Under the pieces are notes generated by a model that worked only from the letters and a program-made list of their open reading frames with translations, was not told the origin of the DNA and made no database searches. A stretch of 64,000 nucleotides of DNA, taken from Ferrimonas gelatinilytica. Lineage in GTDB: Bacteria; Pseudomonadota; Gammaproteobacteria; Enterobacterales; Shewanellaceae. Made by a program: the position numbers and the translations under genes. Shown in pieces: positions 32,108-40,200 of the stretch (position 1 is its first letter; each line of letters opens with the position of its first letter). The stretch covers positions 155,399 through 219,398 of the forward strand of contig NZ_BAABLF010000004.1 in assembly GCF_039544205.1 (NCBI RefSeq), in the 5' to 3' direction.

Positions 32108-33340
32108 CTATGTCGCCTCGGGGTCGTCAACCACAACGCGGCGCTTACCGGTCAGCAGTTGCTGCATCAGCGCCTGCTTCTCCTGCTTTAAGTGCTCAAG
32201 CTTGCTATTCAGAGCTTTCAACTCCTCAGAAGCCGCGTGCAGGACATCTGCGATGCGCTCCTGCTCGTCAAAGCAAGGGACAGGCACTTTTGTATTCATG
32301 AACTCAGCCGGTTTGATGTTGAGCAGGCCGTTGTTCCGCACTCCGGTGTTTACCAGAGCGCCAAGCTGTGGCTTGAGGTAGTCAGCCTCAAACAGGTACT
32401 TGAAGTAGCGATGACTCAGCCCTTCGTTGAGCTTGAAACAGACGTAAACATGGGGGACTAAGCCAGTTTCGAAGCCTTCCAAATCGAAGATGCAGCCAAA
32501 CTGATAGGTCTTAGAGTTACCCTTGTTGTAAGCGAACTCTCCCTGCTTCAGCAGGGTGTAGTTTTTCACGCTTTCCCCCGCCATATAGCGGCTGTACTTG
32601 TCTGCCTGGGTCACAAAACCTGATAGTGAGGAGATGGTCAGCACCGGATGGTCTTCACCGTCGGACTTGCGCTGGATGCGCGTCGCGATCTCATTGATGG
32701 TCTTGTAAGACCACTCTCCCTCAAATCCGGCAAAGCGCTTTTTGCCGGTCAGCAGTTGCTGCATCAGTGCCTTTTTCTGCTGCTGGCTGTTGGCAATCAG
32801 GCACTCGGTGGTGGCGATGGCCTTGTCCCAGCTAGCTAGGATCTTTGCGATTTTGCGTTGCTCGGCCACTGGTGGAAGCAAAATTGGAAGACTCTTCACA
32901 TCCTGCTGGCTAATACTCGCCTGAGCCACCGCACGCTTAGCGACCCGTTGAAAGAAAGTTCGCGAAGGCTTACTTTGCAGCACCCGAGCTAAGAACTCCG
33001 GTGTGATATCAGCCCCTTCGACCTGAATTCGCATCATATTTGATTCGTATACAGGTGAGCTGTCATCACTCCAAAGCACCGATTTCCCTAAATGAGTCAA
33101 GCTGTTTACGCGATTGACGACAACATCGCCCTTATTGAGTACATAGCCTCGCACCTCTGACTCGGATAGCTGCACGAGCGAAAGCTGGCCGGAAGTAACT
33201 TCACCCTCATTGTTGAAGTCATTGATTCTCAGAATTTCTGTGCCTGAACCATAGAGATCTGCGCTTTTGTAAATTCCATTTTTGTATGGCTGAGGCAAAA
33301 TTTGGCCTAGCTTCTTTTTTGACCATCCATTAGGCACCAT
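32108..33340 (-). CDS. hsdS: Type I restriction-modification specificity subunit, two-TRD form
   Basis: Length 410 residues with the usual duplicated layout: target-recognition domain 1, a central helical repeat ending EQRKIAKILASWDKAIATTECLIANSQQQKKALMQQLLTGKKR, target-recognition domain 2, and a second copy of the helical repeat ending KQEKQALMQQLLTGKRR. It sets the bipartite DNA sequence recognised by the methylase and restriction complex. It overlaps the hsdM end by 11 bp. The recognition sequence cannot be read from the protein by eye. Confidence 0.93.
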   Translation of the reverse strand: MVPNGWSKKKLGQILPQPYKNGIYKSADLYGSGTEILRINDFNNEGEVTSGQLSLVQLSESEVRGYVLNKGDVVVNRVNSLTHLGKSVLWSDDSSPVYESNMMRIQVEGADITPEFLARVLQSKPSRTFFQRVAKRAVAQASISQQDVKSLPILLPPVAEQRKIAKILASWDKAIATTECLIANSQQQKKALMQQLLTGKKRFAGFEGEWSYKTINEIATRIQRKSDGEDHPVLTISSLSGFVTQADKYSRYMAGESVKNYTLLKQGEFAYNKGNSKTYQFGCIFDLEGFETGLVPHVYVCFKLNEGLSHRYFKYLFEADYLKPQLGALVNTGVRNNGLLNIKPAEFMNTKVPVPCFDEQERIADVLHAASEELKALNSKLEHLKQEKQALMQQLLTGKRRVVVDDPEAT

Positions 33341-34853
33341 AACCCAGCTCCTTTAGGTAACCTGCCATCTCCGTTTCCAGAGTGGTCAGTTCAGCCTGCA
33401 GCTTCTGACGCTCGGCCCGCACTTCCATCAAATCGATCTCGTCTTCTTCCTCAAAGGTGTCCACATAGCGCGGGATATTGAGGTTGTAGTCGTTCTCCTG
33501 GATCTCCTTCAACGAGGCCAGATAGGCATACTTATCAACGCTTTCACCAGCTTTGTAGGTGGCGACGATCTTGTCGATATTGTCCTGGGACAGCAGGTTC
33601 TGATTCTTTCCAGCTTGGAACTCGCGGCTGGCGTCGATAAACAGCACGTTGTCGTCGTACTTGTCCTTCTTGAACACTAGGATCGCCGCCGGAATGCCGG
33701 TGCCAAAGAACAGTTTCTCCGGAAGGCCGATCACTGCATCCAACAGATTCTCATCGATCAGTTGCTTACGGATCTTACCTTCTGCCGCGCCACGGAACAG
33801 CACGCCGTGAGGCACCACCACACCCATACGCCCGGTCTTTGGCTTCAAGGTCTCGATCATATGGGAGATAAAGGCGTAATCGCCCTTGGTCTTCGGCGGC
33901 AAGCCACGACGGAAGCGCCCAAACTTATCGGCTCCGGCACTTTCATGGCCCCACTTATCCAGTGAGAACGGCGGGTTGGCGGTAACGATATCAAAGTGCA
34001 GCAAGGCATCGTCGCCGTCACGCAGCAAAGGGTTGCGGATAGTATCGCCCCACTCGATGCGATGGTTATCCTCGCCATGCAGGAACATGTTCATCTTGGC
34101 CAATGCCCAGGTGGAGCCGATCGCCTCCTGGCCATACAAGGCGTAGTTCTTAGAGCCGTTATGGTTTTCCCGCACCTTACGGCCACACTTCATCAACAGC
34201 GAGGCAGAACCACAGGCTGGGTCGCAGATCTGATCACCCTCTTGCGGGTCCAACAGAATGGCCAGCAAGTCGGACACCTCGGGTGGGGTATAGAACTCAC
34301 CGGCAGACTGACCGGAACCAGCGGCAAAATGCTTGATCAGGTATTCATAGGCGTTACCAATCACATCCAGGTTGCCTACACGATCAGCACGCAGGTTCAG
34401 CGACGGCTTGGCAAAATCCTCCATCAGGTGACGCAGCAGTTCGTTCTTCTGCTTCTCTTCACCGAGCTTGTTGGAGTTAAAGCTGATGTCCTGGAACACA
34501 GAGTGGTTCAGATGCTTCAGCTTCTTACCGTTGGCCTCTTCAATGGCGTGCAGCGCAGTATCGATGCGCTCACCAATGCCCGGTACCGCACGGTCTTCGT
34601 ACAGATCCCAGAAGCTGGTGCCCTTAGGCAGCACAAAGCGCTGCTTGGCCATCATGGCGTCGATCAACGCCTCATTGTCACCGTACTGCTGCTCCAGCTT
34701 CTCACGCTCATCCAGATGCACATCAGAGATGTACTTAAGGAACAGCATGGTGAGGATGAAGTCCTTATAGGTATCGGCACTCACTGTCCCACGAAAGGTG
34801 TCACAGGCGGCCCATACCGCTTTGTTGATCTCGTCTTGGCTAATCTTTGGCAT
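33330..34853 (-). CDS. hsdM: Type I restriction-modification methyltransferase subunit
   Basis: Adenine-N6 methyltransferase of 507 residues that protects host sites. The N-terminal HsdM helical domain is followed by SAM-binding DPACGSASLLM near residue 205, catalytic NPPFSLDKWG (the NPPF motif) near residue 285, and a C-terminal coiled segment (VRAERQKLQAELTTLETEMAGYLKELGY) for HsdS contact. It sits 30 bases after a half-sized hsdS, and just before the full-length one. Confidence 0.96.
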   Translation of the reverse strand: MPKISQDEINKAVWAACDTFRGTVSADTYKDFILTMLFLKYISDVHLDEREKLEQQYGDNEALIDAMMAKQRFVLPKGTSFWDLYEDRAVPGIGERIDTALHAIEEANGKKLKHLNHSVFQDISFNSNKLGEEKQKNELLRHLMEDFAKPSLNLRADRVGNLDVIGNAYEYLIKHFAAGSGQSAGEFYTPPEVSDLLAILLDPQEGDQICDPACGSASLLMKCGRKVRENHNGSKNYALYGQEAIGSTWALAKMNMFLHGEDNHRIEWGDTIRNPLLRDGDDALLHFDIVTANPPFSLDKWGHESAGADKFGRFRRGLPPKTKGDYAFISHMIETLKPKTGRMGVVVPHGVLFRGAAEGKIRKQLIDENLLDAVIGLPEKLFFGTGIPAAILVFKKDKYDDNVLFIDASREFQAGKNQNLLSQDNIDKIVATYKAGESVDKYAYLASLKEIQENDYNLNIPRYVDTFEEEDEIDLMEVRAERQKLQAELTTLETEMAGYLKELGYGA

Positions 34854-34883
34854 TGTTCTGTTCCCTAACTCAATTTCTGTTCT

Positions 34884-35456
34884 TTACTTCAATAGCTCTC
34901 TGGCAACTGCTTCAATTTCTTGCTGCCTGAGTTCGATAAGTCTTTGGTGGATTTGCTTCTCTTTCAAGGCTCTCTCTACAAGCTCCATAACCATTCTCTG
35001 CTGCGCCAATGGGGGAATGGTCAGAGGAGCTTTTTCTAATTCGGTCTTTCGAATGCTCACCTGAGCTGAACCTTCTGCGCACTGATGAAAGTACTTCTGT
35101 AGCTTGGGCTGATTCAGTTGCCAGGCAAGAAAGCTCGGTAACACCTGACTTGAATCGAGCACCTCCATCACGAAGAAGTGGGGAGAGCATACTGTTGGCT
35201 TAGCGATGTCAGTGATCACCGAGGCCAAATTTCTTGAACCTCGAGCAGAAAAAATCACGTTTCCATCCCTGAGCCAGTCGGGCTCTTTGCGTCCCGAAAC
35301 CTCAGTGCAGACCAATGAATTCCAGGCCACCTGGCCATCAGAGTCTTGATCTCGAGTCTGGATGACATATCCATTTCCTAAGCTCACTTCTTTAATCGCG
35401 CCCCTGAAGGGATGACTCGCCCTTACCTCTGCGATTTGCTCTAGTGTTGCCTTCAT
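34884..35456 (-). CDS. Half-sized HsdS-like specificity protein, single TRD
   Basis: Length 190 residues from the preferred Met at 35456 (35462 is equally possible). It has one target-recognition domain (IKEVSLGNGYVIQTRDQDSDG ... LQKYFHQCAEGSAQVSIRKTELEKAPLTIPPL) and one helical repeat (LAQQRMVMELVERALKEKQIHQRLIELRQQEIEAVA). The frame runs on to 35642, but that would overlap the divergent gene and lacks homology. It heads the restriction operon. It could dimerise to make a second specificity, or pair with HsdM alone. Confidence 0.75.
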   Translation of the reverse strand: MKATLEQIAEVRASHPFRGAIKEVSLGNGYVIQTRDQDSDGQVAWNSLVCTEVSGRKEPDWLRDGNVIFSARGSRNLASVITDIAKPTVCSPHFFVMEVLDSSQVLPSFLAWQLNQPKLQKYFHQCAEGSAQVSIRKTELEKAPLTIPPLAQQRMVMELVERALKEKQIHQRLIELRQQEIEAVARELLK

Positions 35457-35493
35457 AGCCATATGCATCATTCCAAAGATGCACAAACAGTGC

Positions 35494-35515
35494 TTGACTC
35501 TGGTCGAGAAGTCAA
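35494..35515. promoter_or_regulatory. Palindrome in the divergent promoter region
   Basis: TTGACT (35494-35499) and its inverse AGTCAA (35510-35515) are separated by ten bases, midway between the half-hsdS and the beta-lactamase-fold gene. Each arm is also a -35-like hexamer pointing towards one of the divergent genes, with weak -10 matches. It could be an operator controlling both cargo operons. Confidence 0.35.
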
Positions 35516-35583
35516 CATAACCTACAAATAAATCAGCATCATCGCAATGATGCACTTTATCCAAGGGGAATACAGGAGGTTTT

Positions 35584-36684
35584 ATGGGATATGAAGTTGA
35601 CGTACTTGCAGTTGGGGAAAAATCGAACAGCGGCGACGCCATGGCGGTCCGCTACGGTGACTTGTCGGGCGACCGAGAGGCGCAGACAGTTGTCGTCATT
35701 GATGGAGGTTATAAGGACGATGGAGCAAAGCTGGTTGATCATATCAAGGAGCACTACCAAACGGAAAAGGTCGACTTGGTTATCTCTACCCATCCCGATC
35801 AGGACCACATCAATGGCTTAACGACGGTGATCGAAGAGTTGGAAGTCTCGGAATTGTGGATCCATAAAGCGTGGGAGCACAACCAGGGGATTGCCGACAA
35901 ATTTAAGGATGGTCGTATTACCGACAGCAGCATTGGCGAGCGTTTGAAGGACAGCTTGGAGGCTGCTTACAGCCTTGTTGAACTGGCTGAGACCAAAGGG
36001 ATCACTGTCCGCGAACCCTTCACTGGCGAAGCCTTCGACGCAATCAAAGTGCTCGGCCCAAGCTTGGAGTATTACGAGGAATTGATTCCCCAGTTCGACG
36101 GGATGCCAGAGGCCAAAAGTGCTGAAGACGCTCGTGCTGAAGTTGGTTTATTCGAAGGTCTATACAAAGCCGCAGAGAAGGTCATGAAAAAGATCTTTGC
36201 CGCATGGGGCGACGACAAAATCGACGATGAAGACACCACCTCGGCAAAGAACAACTCAAGTGTCATCACGCAGATCATCGTAGACGGAAAGCGCTTGCTG
36301 TTTACCGGTGATGCAGGGATCACCGCCTTGGATAAAGCTGCAGACCAACTCGATAACTGCTTTTCAGGCGCGGAACTTCGATTCATACAGATCCCCCATC
36401 ACGGCAGCAAACGCAACGTTGGTCCCTCCGTATTGAATCGCATCATCGGAGACCCAATTGCTGAAGGTGAAAGTCGTGGGATCACGGCCGTTGCCTCGGC
36501 CGCAAAGGAAGGTGAGCCGAAACACCCGCATAAAGCAGTGCTCAATGCCTTTACCCACCGTGGGGCAAAAGCACTGGCAACGCGTGGAGGCGGTATTTGC
36601 CACCATTCCGGAGCTCAAAGCCGAGCAGGGTGGACAAGTTTGAATCCCGAGCCCTACCACTACGAATACGAAGAGGAGGCTTGA
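35584..36684 (+). CDS. Metallo-beta-lactamase-fold hydrolase, transposon cargo
   Basis: Length 366 residues. The metal-binding signature is STHPDQDHINGL with H70, D72, D74 and H75. Later ligands are likely in LLFTGDAGI and IPHHGSKRN, the layout of the ComEC/Rec2-type group of beta-lactamase-fold proteins. No signal peptide was seen. Substrates of this group include phosphodiesters, so a nuclease or nucleotide phosphodiesterase is plausible. AGGAGG at 35574-35579 fixes the start. It forms a two-gene operon with the membrane protein five bases downstream, divergent from the restriction operon. Confidence 0.75.
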   Translation: MGYEVDVLAVGEKSNSGDAMAVRYGDLSGDREAQTVVVIDGGYKDDGAKLVDHIKEHYQTEKVDLVISTHPDQDHINGLTTVIEELEVSELWIHKAWEHNQGIADKFKDGRITDSSIGERLKDSLEAAYSLVELAETKGITVREPFTGEAFDAIKVLGPSLEYYEELIPQFDGMPEAKSAEDARAEVGLFEGLYKAAEKVMKKIFAAWGDDKIDDEDTTSAKNNSSVITQIIVDGKRLLFTGDAGITALDKAADQLDNCFSGAELRFIQIPHHGSKRNVGPSVLNRIIGDPIAEGESRGITAVASAAKEGEPKHPHKAVLNAFTHRGAKALATRGGGICHHSGAQSRAGWTSLNPEPYHYEYEEEA

Positions 36685-36689
36685 TCGTC

Positions 36690-37322
36690 ATGCAGAACCT
36701 GAAAGACAAGAATAAATTGTCTCTTGCTGGGTTGATGGGGGCTCCACTGTTGATCAACCTGGTGCTTCAAGTCGGCATCTCCGATGCAAAAGGTACTATC
36801 GATTACTTTGTTGCAGCCGCAGGGCTTGCAGCTCTGACAGGGACGGTGCTGGTGATGCTCTCGGATGTTTTACCACAGAGATTTAAACATAAGCTCGTGT
36901 TCCTTCGGCTCTGGAATGAACTGCCCGGGCACCGCTGTGACAAGCTTTGCTTCGCGGAGCCTCGACTAGTAACCGACGAACTCACAACTTCGTGGCATCA
37001 CGTTTTTGGCAGTGAAATCCCAAGGAAGGAGCGAAATAGCCTCTGGTACAGGCACATCTATAAGCCGGTTATGGACGAGCCACAGGTACAGTCGGCACAC
37101 CAGAAGTTCCTGCTGTATCGAGATGCAACTTCAGGCTCTCTGATCAATTTACTTCTTTTGGTCACCTGGTCTTTGAGTGGGCTTGAGCTGCCTTACCTTG
37201 GAGCATTACACCCATGGGCAATCGGTATACAGGCTTTCTTCATCATTTGTACGCTGGCTAGCGCTCAGTCTTACGGCAACCGAATGGTAGTCAACGCCAC
37301 CGTGCTCAGAACGGCCACATAA
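36690..37322 (+). CDS. Four-helix membrane protein partnered with the beta-lactamase-fold gene
   Basis: Length 210 residues from the ATG at 36690 (GAGGAGG at 36673-36679); the longer frame from 36597 would overlap the upstream gene. Four hydrophobic segments are visible: residues about 11-30 (LAGLMGAPLLINLVLQVGI), 34-54, 151-170 (SLINLLLLVTWSLSG) and 178-197. A soluble loop of about 90 residues lies between helices 2 and 3. No family is recognised. A paired enzyme and small membrane protein is a pattern seen in abortive-infection systems, but that role is inference. Its stop abuts the tnsD stop with no gap. Confidence 0.6.
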   Translation: MQNLKDKNKLSLAGLMGAPLLINLVLQVGISDAKGTIDYFVAAAGLAALTGTVLVMLSDVLPQRFKHKLVFLRLWNELPGHRCDKLCFAEPRLVTDELTTSWHHVFGSEIPRKERNSLWYRHIYKPVMDEPQVQSAHQKFLLYRDATSGSLINLLLLVTWSLSGLELPYLGALHPWAIGIQAFFIICTLASAQSYGNRMVVNATVLRTAT

Positions 37323-38729
37323 CTACCGCGATCTGCCTGTCGCCGCCTTCGGCGGTGGCAGAGCCTGTTGCAGCCATTCTCGATCGTTACCGTAGAGCCA
37401 GAAGAACTCAGCATTACAGTCTTTCTTAATCACTTGCCGAATACCGTCTGGGTGCCGTTGTCGGTACCTGGCAATCCGAACCCGACAGCGTCTCCGCTTC
37501 GACTCCCAGTGACACTGTTTTCGCCGAGCAACAAGCCCTGGCTCACTTGCGATCACCTGCTCTACAGAGCCGATGCCGATGCCACAGCGTTCAGAAATCG
37601 CCTTACGATGAGTGCCTGCTCGCGCCATTCGGATGATCCTTTGCTGAAGATCAGAAATCAGCTCCCTAGGCTTCAGGTTCAGTGGCACTCCCTGTCGGAT
37701 CGCCAATCGTTTGAGGTAACAACGACTCTTCCCTGTCAGTCGGTAGACCTCGGCCATAGATCGTCCTTCCCTGAGCAGTCTCAAGCATCGTTGCTCCAAC
37801 GCCAGCCTCTCCCCGGTACCATCCTTAATTGATAGAGGCTTTGCCTGAGACGGCTTGTAGTCCAGCAATTTCTCAGGTTCATGGAACAGCCAGGTACCAA
37901 ACAGAAGGTGCCGGAAGGGATGGTGGCTCCCGCCATGCTCGAGTAGCTCGGATATGTACCGGTAATCATCTCGGCTGCGTAACAGGGGCACATCAGGGCC
38001 TGGGCGGTATTGTTCAACTTCAACGGCAAAGCGCTGAAGCAAGTGCTGTCGACGCACCTGGTTCCCGATAGTAATGAAACCAAGCTCTCTCAACCGATGC
38101 CGGTAGGTAGTAGTGAACTCAATCTGCGGCAGGTCTGCCCCGAGACGAACCAGAAGGTTCTGGCCAAACGCTGCAACGCGACTTTCAATACCAGATGCAG
38201 GACGCGGATACCCGTTACAAGTTGGCAGCAAGCTCGCTATCAACCTTTGTCGGCGCTCCAGTTCCACTCGCTGCAACAACACAGGGTGCTTAAAGCAGGC
38301 CGTGATGCCAGGAATTTGGTGAGAACGATGCCAGTAAGTCACACCGAACTCGCGTAAGTCATGTGTTGCACATAGGGGGCACCACTTCAGGCACACAGAG
38401 GAACCGGCCCCGAAGGAAGGAAGCTGGCTCTCTCTTAGAGCTTTAGCCCCCTCGTCAGCCAGGACAAGTGTTTGGAGCCTTTCGGCATGACTGGGTAAAT
38501 AGAAGAAAAACAGGGGTGCTAAAGTCTGTTGGAAAAGCAGGACTTCGGCATCCTCCTGTGACGAATCTGCCAAGCTACGCAGCCCTGCAGTCAGGAAAGG
38601 GTGAATGGATGCACGATTGGACCCAAACACCCTTTTAGCTAATGCACCCGCCGTCTCCCCAGATACCGTTACATGGCGGATTAACCGTCCAAGTAACAGC
38701 TCATCGGGAAAAGGAGACGGCAAGCGCAT
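37323..38729 (-). CDS. tnsD: TnsD/TniQ target-selection protein
   Basis: Length 468 residues, close to Tn7 TnsD. The N-terminus PSPFPDELLLGRLIRHVTVSG is TniQ-like. The zinc finger is C117-x2-C120 and C145-x2-H148 (CPLC ... ITACFKH). The C-terminal half has several helix-turn-helix-like repeats, for example SMAEVYRLTGKSRCYLKRLAIRQG and RKAISERCGIGIGSVEQVI, as expected for sequence-specific DNA binding. By analogy it binds the conserved 3' end of yhiN and recruits TnsABC. It lies 16 bases after tnsC in the same operon. Confidence 0.88.
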   Translation of the reverse strand: MRLPSPFPDELLLGRLIRHVTVSGETAGALAKRVFGSNRASIHPFLTAGLRSLADSSQEDAEVLLFQQTLAPLFFFYLPSHAERLQTLVLADEGAKALRESQLPSFGAGSSVCLKWCPLCATHDLREFGVTYWHRSHQIPGITACFKHPVLLQRVELERRQRLIASLLPTCNGYPRPASGIESRVAAFGQNLLVRLGADLPQIEFTTTYRHRLRELGFITIGNQVRRQHLLQRFAVEVEQYRPGPDVPLLRSRDDYRYISELLEHGGSHHPFRHLLFGTWLFHEPEKLLDYKPSQAKPLSIKDGTGERLALEQRCLRLLREGRSMAEVYRLTGKSRCYLKRLAIRQGVPLNLKPRELISDLQQRIIRMARAGTHRKAISERCGIGIGSVEQVIASEPGLVARRKQCHWESKRRRCRVRIARYRQRHPDGIRQVIKKDCNAEFFWLYGNDREWLQQALPPPKAATGRSR

Positions 38730-38745
38730 GCTTCATACCCAGCCG

Positions 38746-40200
38746 CTAGGCAAACACCTTAAGCGGGTCTTCGCAGAACACGCCGGCTTTCCTCAACGAG
38801 TCGAGAGGGTCGTCCTCTTCAGAGGCACGTTGGATCAAGTCCGGGTCAGGGATCTGCTCATACAAATCATCGGCATGCTGTAGTGCAGTGAGCATATCTG
38901 CAAACTCGGGGTGATGGGCACGGCTCAGATCTCCAGGGATCTGTACAAGTTTGCCATCCATTGCTGCAACAGCTGCCTTCTTTGAAGAGTTGGCTTTGGT
39001 CTCTTCCGAACGTTCCGCTTTTGCCTTTTTCTTTCGTTTAAGGAGGTTGAGCTTTTTAACATGGGCCAGTTCATCTCTCGCGCTCTTTGAGGCTCGGATG
39101 GCGATACTTGCCCCCTTCTCTAGCACCTCCTCCGTTAGCCTCTCATCCAACGAGCCAATGATCACCTGCTGCGCCTCACGAAAAGTCCGAACCGCCAAAT
39201 CCATGTTACCCACCGACAGTTCGTAGAGTTTATTGCTTAATGCCTCTGTAAGGGGCGTAACCACATTGGTCCACTGCAACTCCCACAACTCCTCAACGAA
39301 GAGCTCCCACTCTCCATTTCTCTGTCCTAGGAGATTGACGTCAAAGTAGCCACCACTTTCGGCCCGCCTTGCTGCCTTCAAACTCTTACTTAGCAACTCA
39401 TCGAACGGAGGGTTGGCACAAAACAGAAGTGGGATCCCAAGGTTATTCACCAGGTTGTGCAGAAACCCGAGTAGCCGATCAGAACCACCCGACTTCGCTA
39501 AGTTGAGATTCTGCATCTCATCGATGACCAAGATGCCAAGGAAGCTGGATTTGATTTTTGCTTCAATCTGACTGATCAGCAGTGCGATTGTGCTAGCAGG
39601 CTTTGTGGGGTTAACCCCAAGCTTTCTATCCAGTTCCTCAAGAATTCGATGGCACAGTCCTTTGACACTCGAGTCATCGGGGCAATCGACCTTTAGCCAT
39701 ACGACTTGCCGTAAAGGCAACAAACCAGTCGAGCTTTCCTCATGGACAATTACATCGGGAAAATATCCCAAAACCTGCTCAAGCATTGAAGTCTTGCCGA
39801 CTCCACTTTCTCCGATCACCGTGATGCCTGAACCCCTAGGTTTAAAGAACCCTGTCCGAGGCTCGATCTCGGGGCGCTCATCCAGAGAGTAATGCAGGTA
39901 GTTCATCGTGGTTGGAGAGTGTGGATTCTTGGTAGAGTACCCCTCCTTCAAGGCGCGCTCTACGGCCCGAAACACATCCAAATGAACGAGCTGAGGCTGG
40001 CGAAGCTCCTTGAGTCGGGTCAAATACTCAACTCGCTCAAATGCCTCTTTTTCACGCTCTTCTGCAGAACAATCGGGATAGAAGCGCAACCCCTCAATGA
40101 GTTCGTCATCCTGTAGCTTCGCTGGCAGTGCTTCAATTAATGGGTTTTCTCGATGCTCTGGCAGGAGAGCCGTTTGATACTGCGCTTTTACAACTCTCAT
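38746..40200 (-). CDS. tnsC: TnsC AAA+ transposition regulator
   Basis: ATPase of 484 residues that links target selector to transposase. Walker A is residues 130-137 (GESGVGKT) and Walker B is LGILVIDEMQ with D227 and E228, followed by FCANPPFDELLS, a sensor-like segment. A basic, Ala/Lys-rich region (KLNLLKRKKKAKAERSEETK) and an acidic C-terminus follow. It is shorter than Tn7 TnsC (about 555). It starts within the tnsB stop codon (ATGA). Confidence 0.93.
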   Translation of the reverse strand: MRVVKAQYQTALLPEHRENPLIEALPAKLQDDELIEGLRFYPDCSAEEREKEAFERVEYLTRLKELRQPQLVHLDVFRAVERALKEGYSTKNPHSPTTMNYLHYSLDERPEIEPRTGFFKPRGSGITVIGESGVGKTSMLEQVLGYFPDVIVHEESSTGLLPLRQVVWLKVDCPDDSSVKGLCHRILEELDRKLGVNPTKPASTIALLISQIEAKIKSSFLGILVIDEMQNLNLAKSGGSDRLLGFLHNLVNNLGIPLLFCANPPFDELLSKSLKAARRAESGGYFDVNLLGQRNGEWELFVEELWELQWTNVVTPLTEALSNKLYELSVGNMDLAVRTFREAQQVIIGSLDERLTEEVLEKGASIAIRASKSARDELAHVKKLNLLKRKKKAKAERSEETKANSSKKAAVAAMDGKLVQIPGDLSRAHHPEFADMLTALQHADDLYEQIPDPDLIQRASEEDDPLDSLRKAGVFCEDPLKVFA

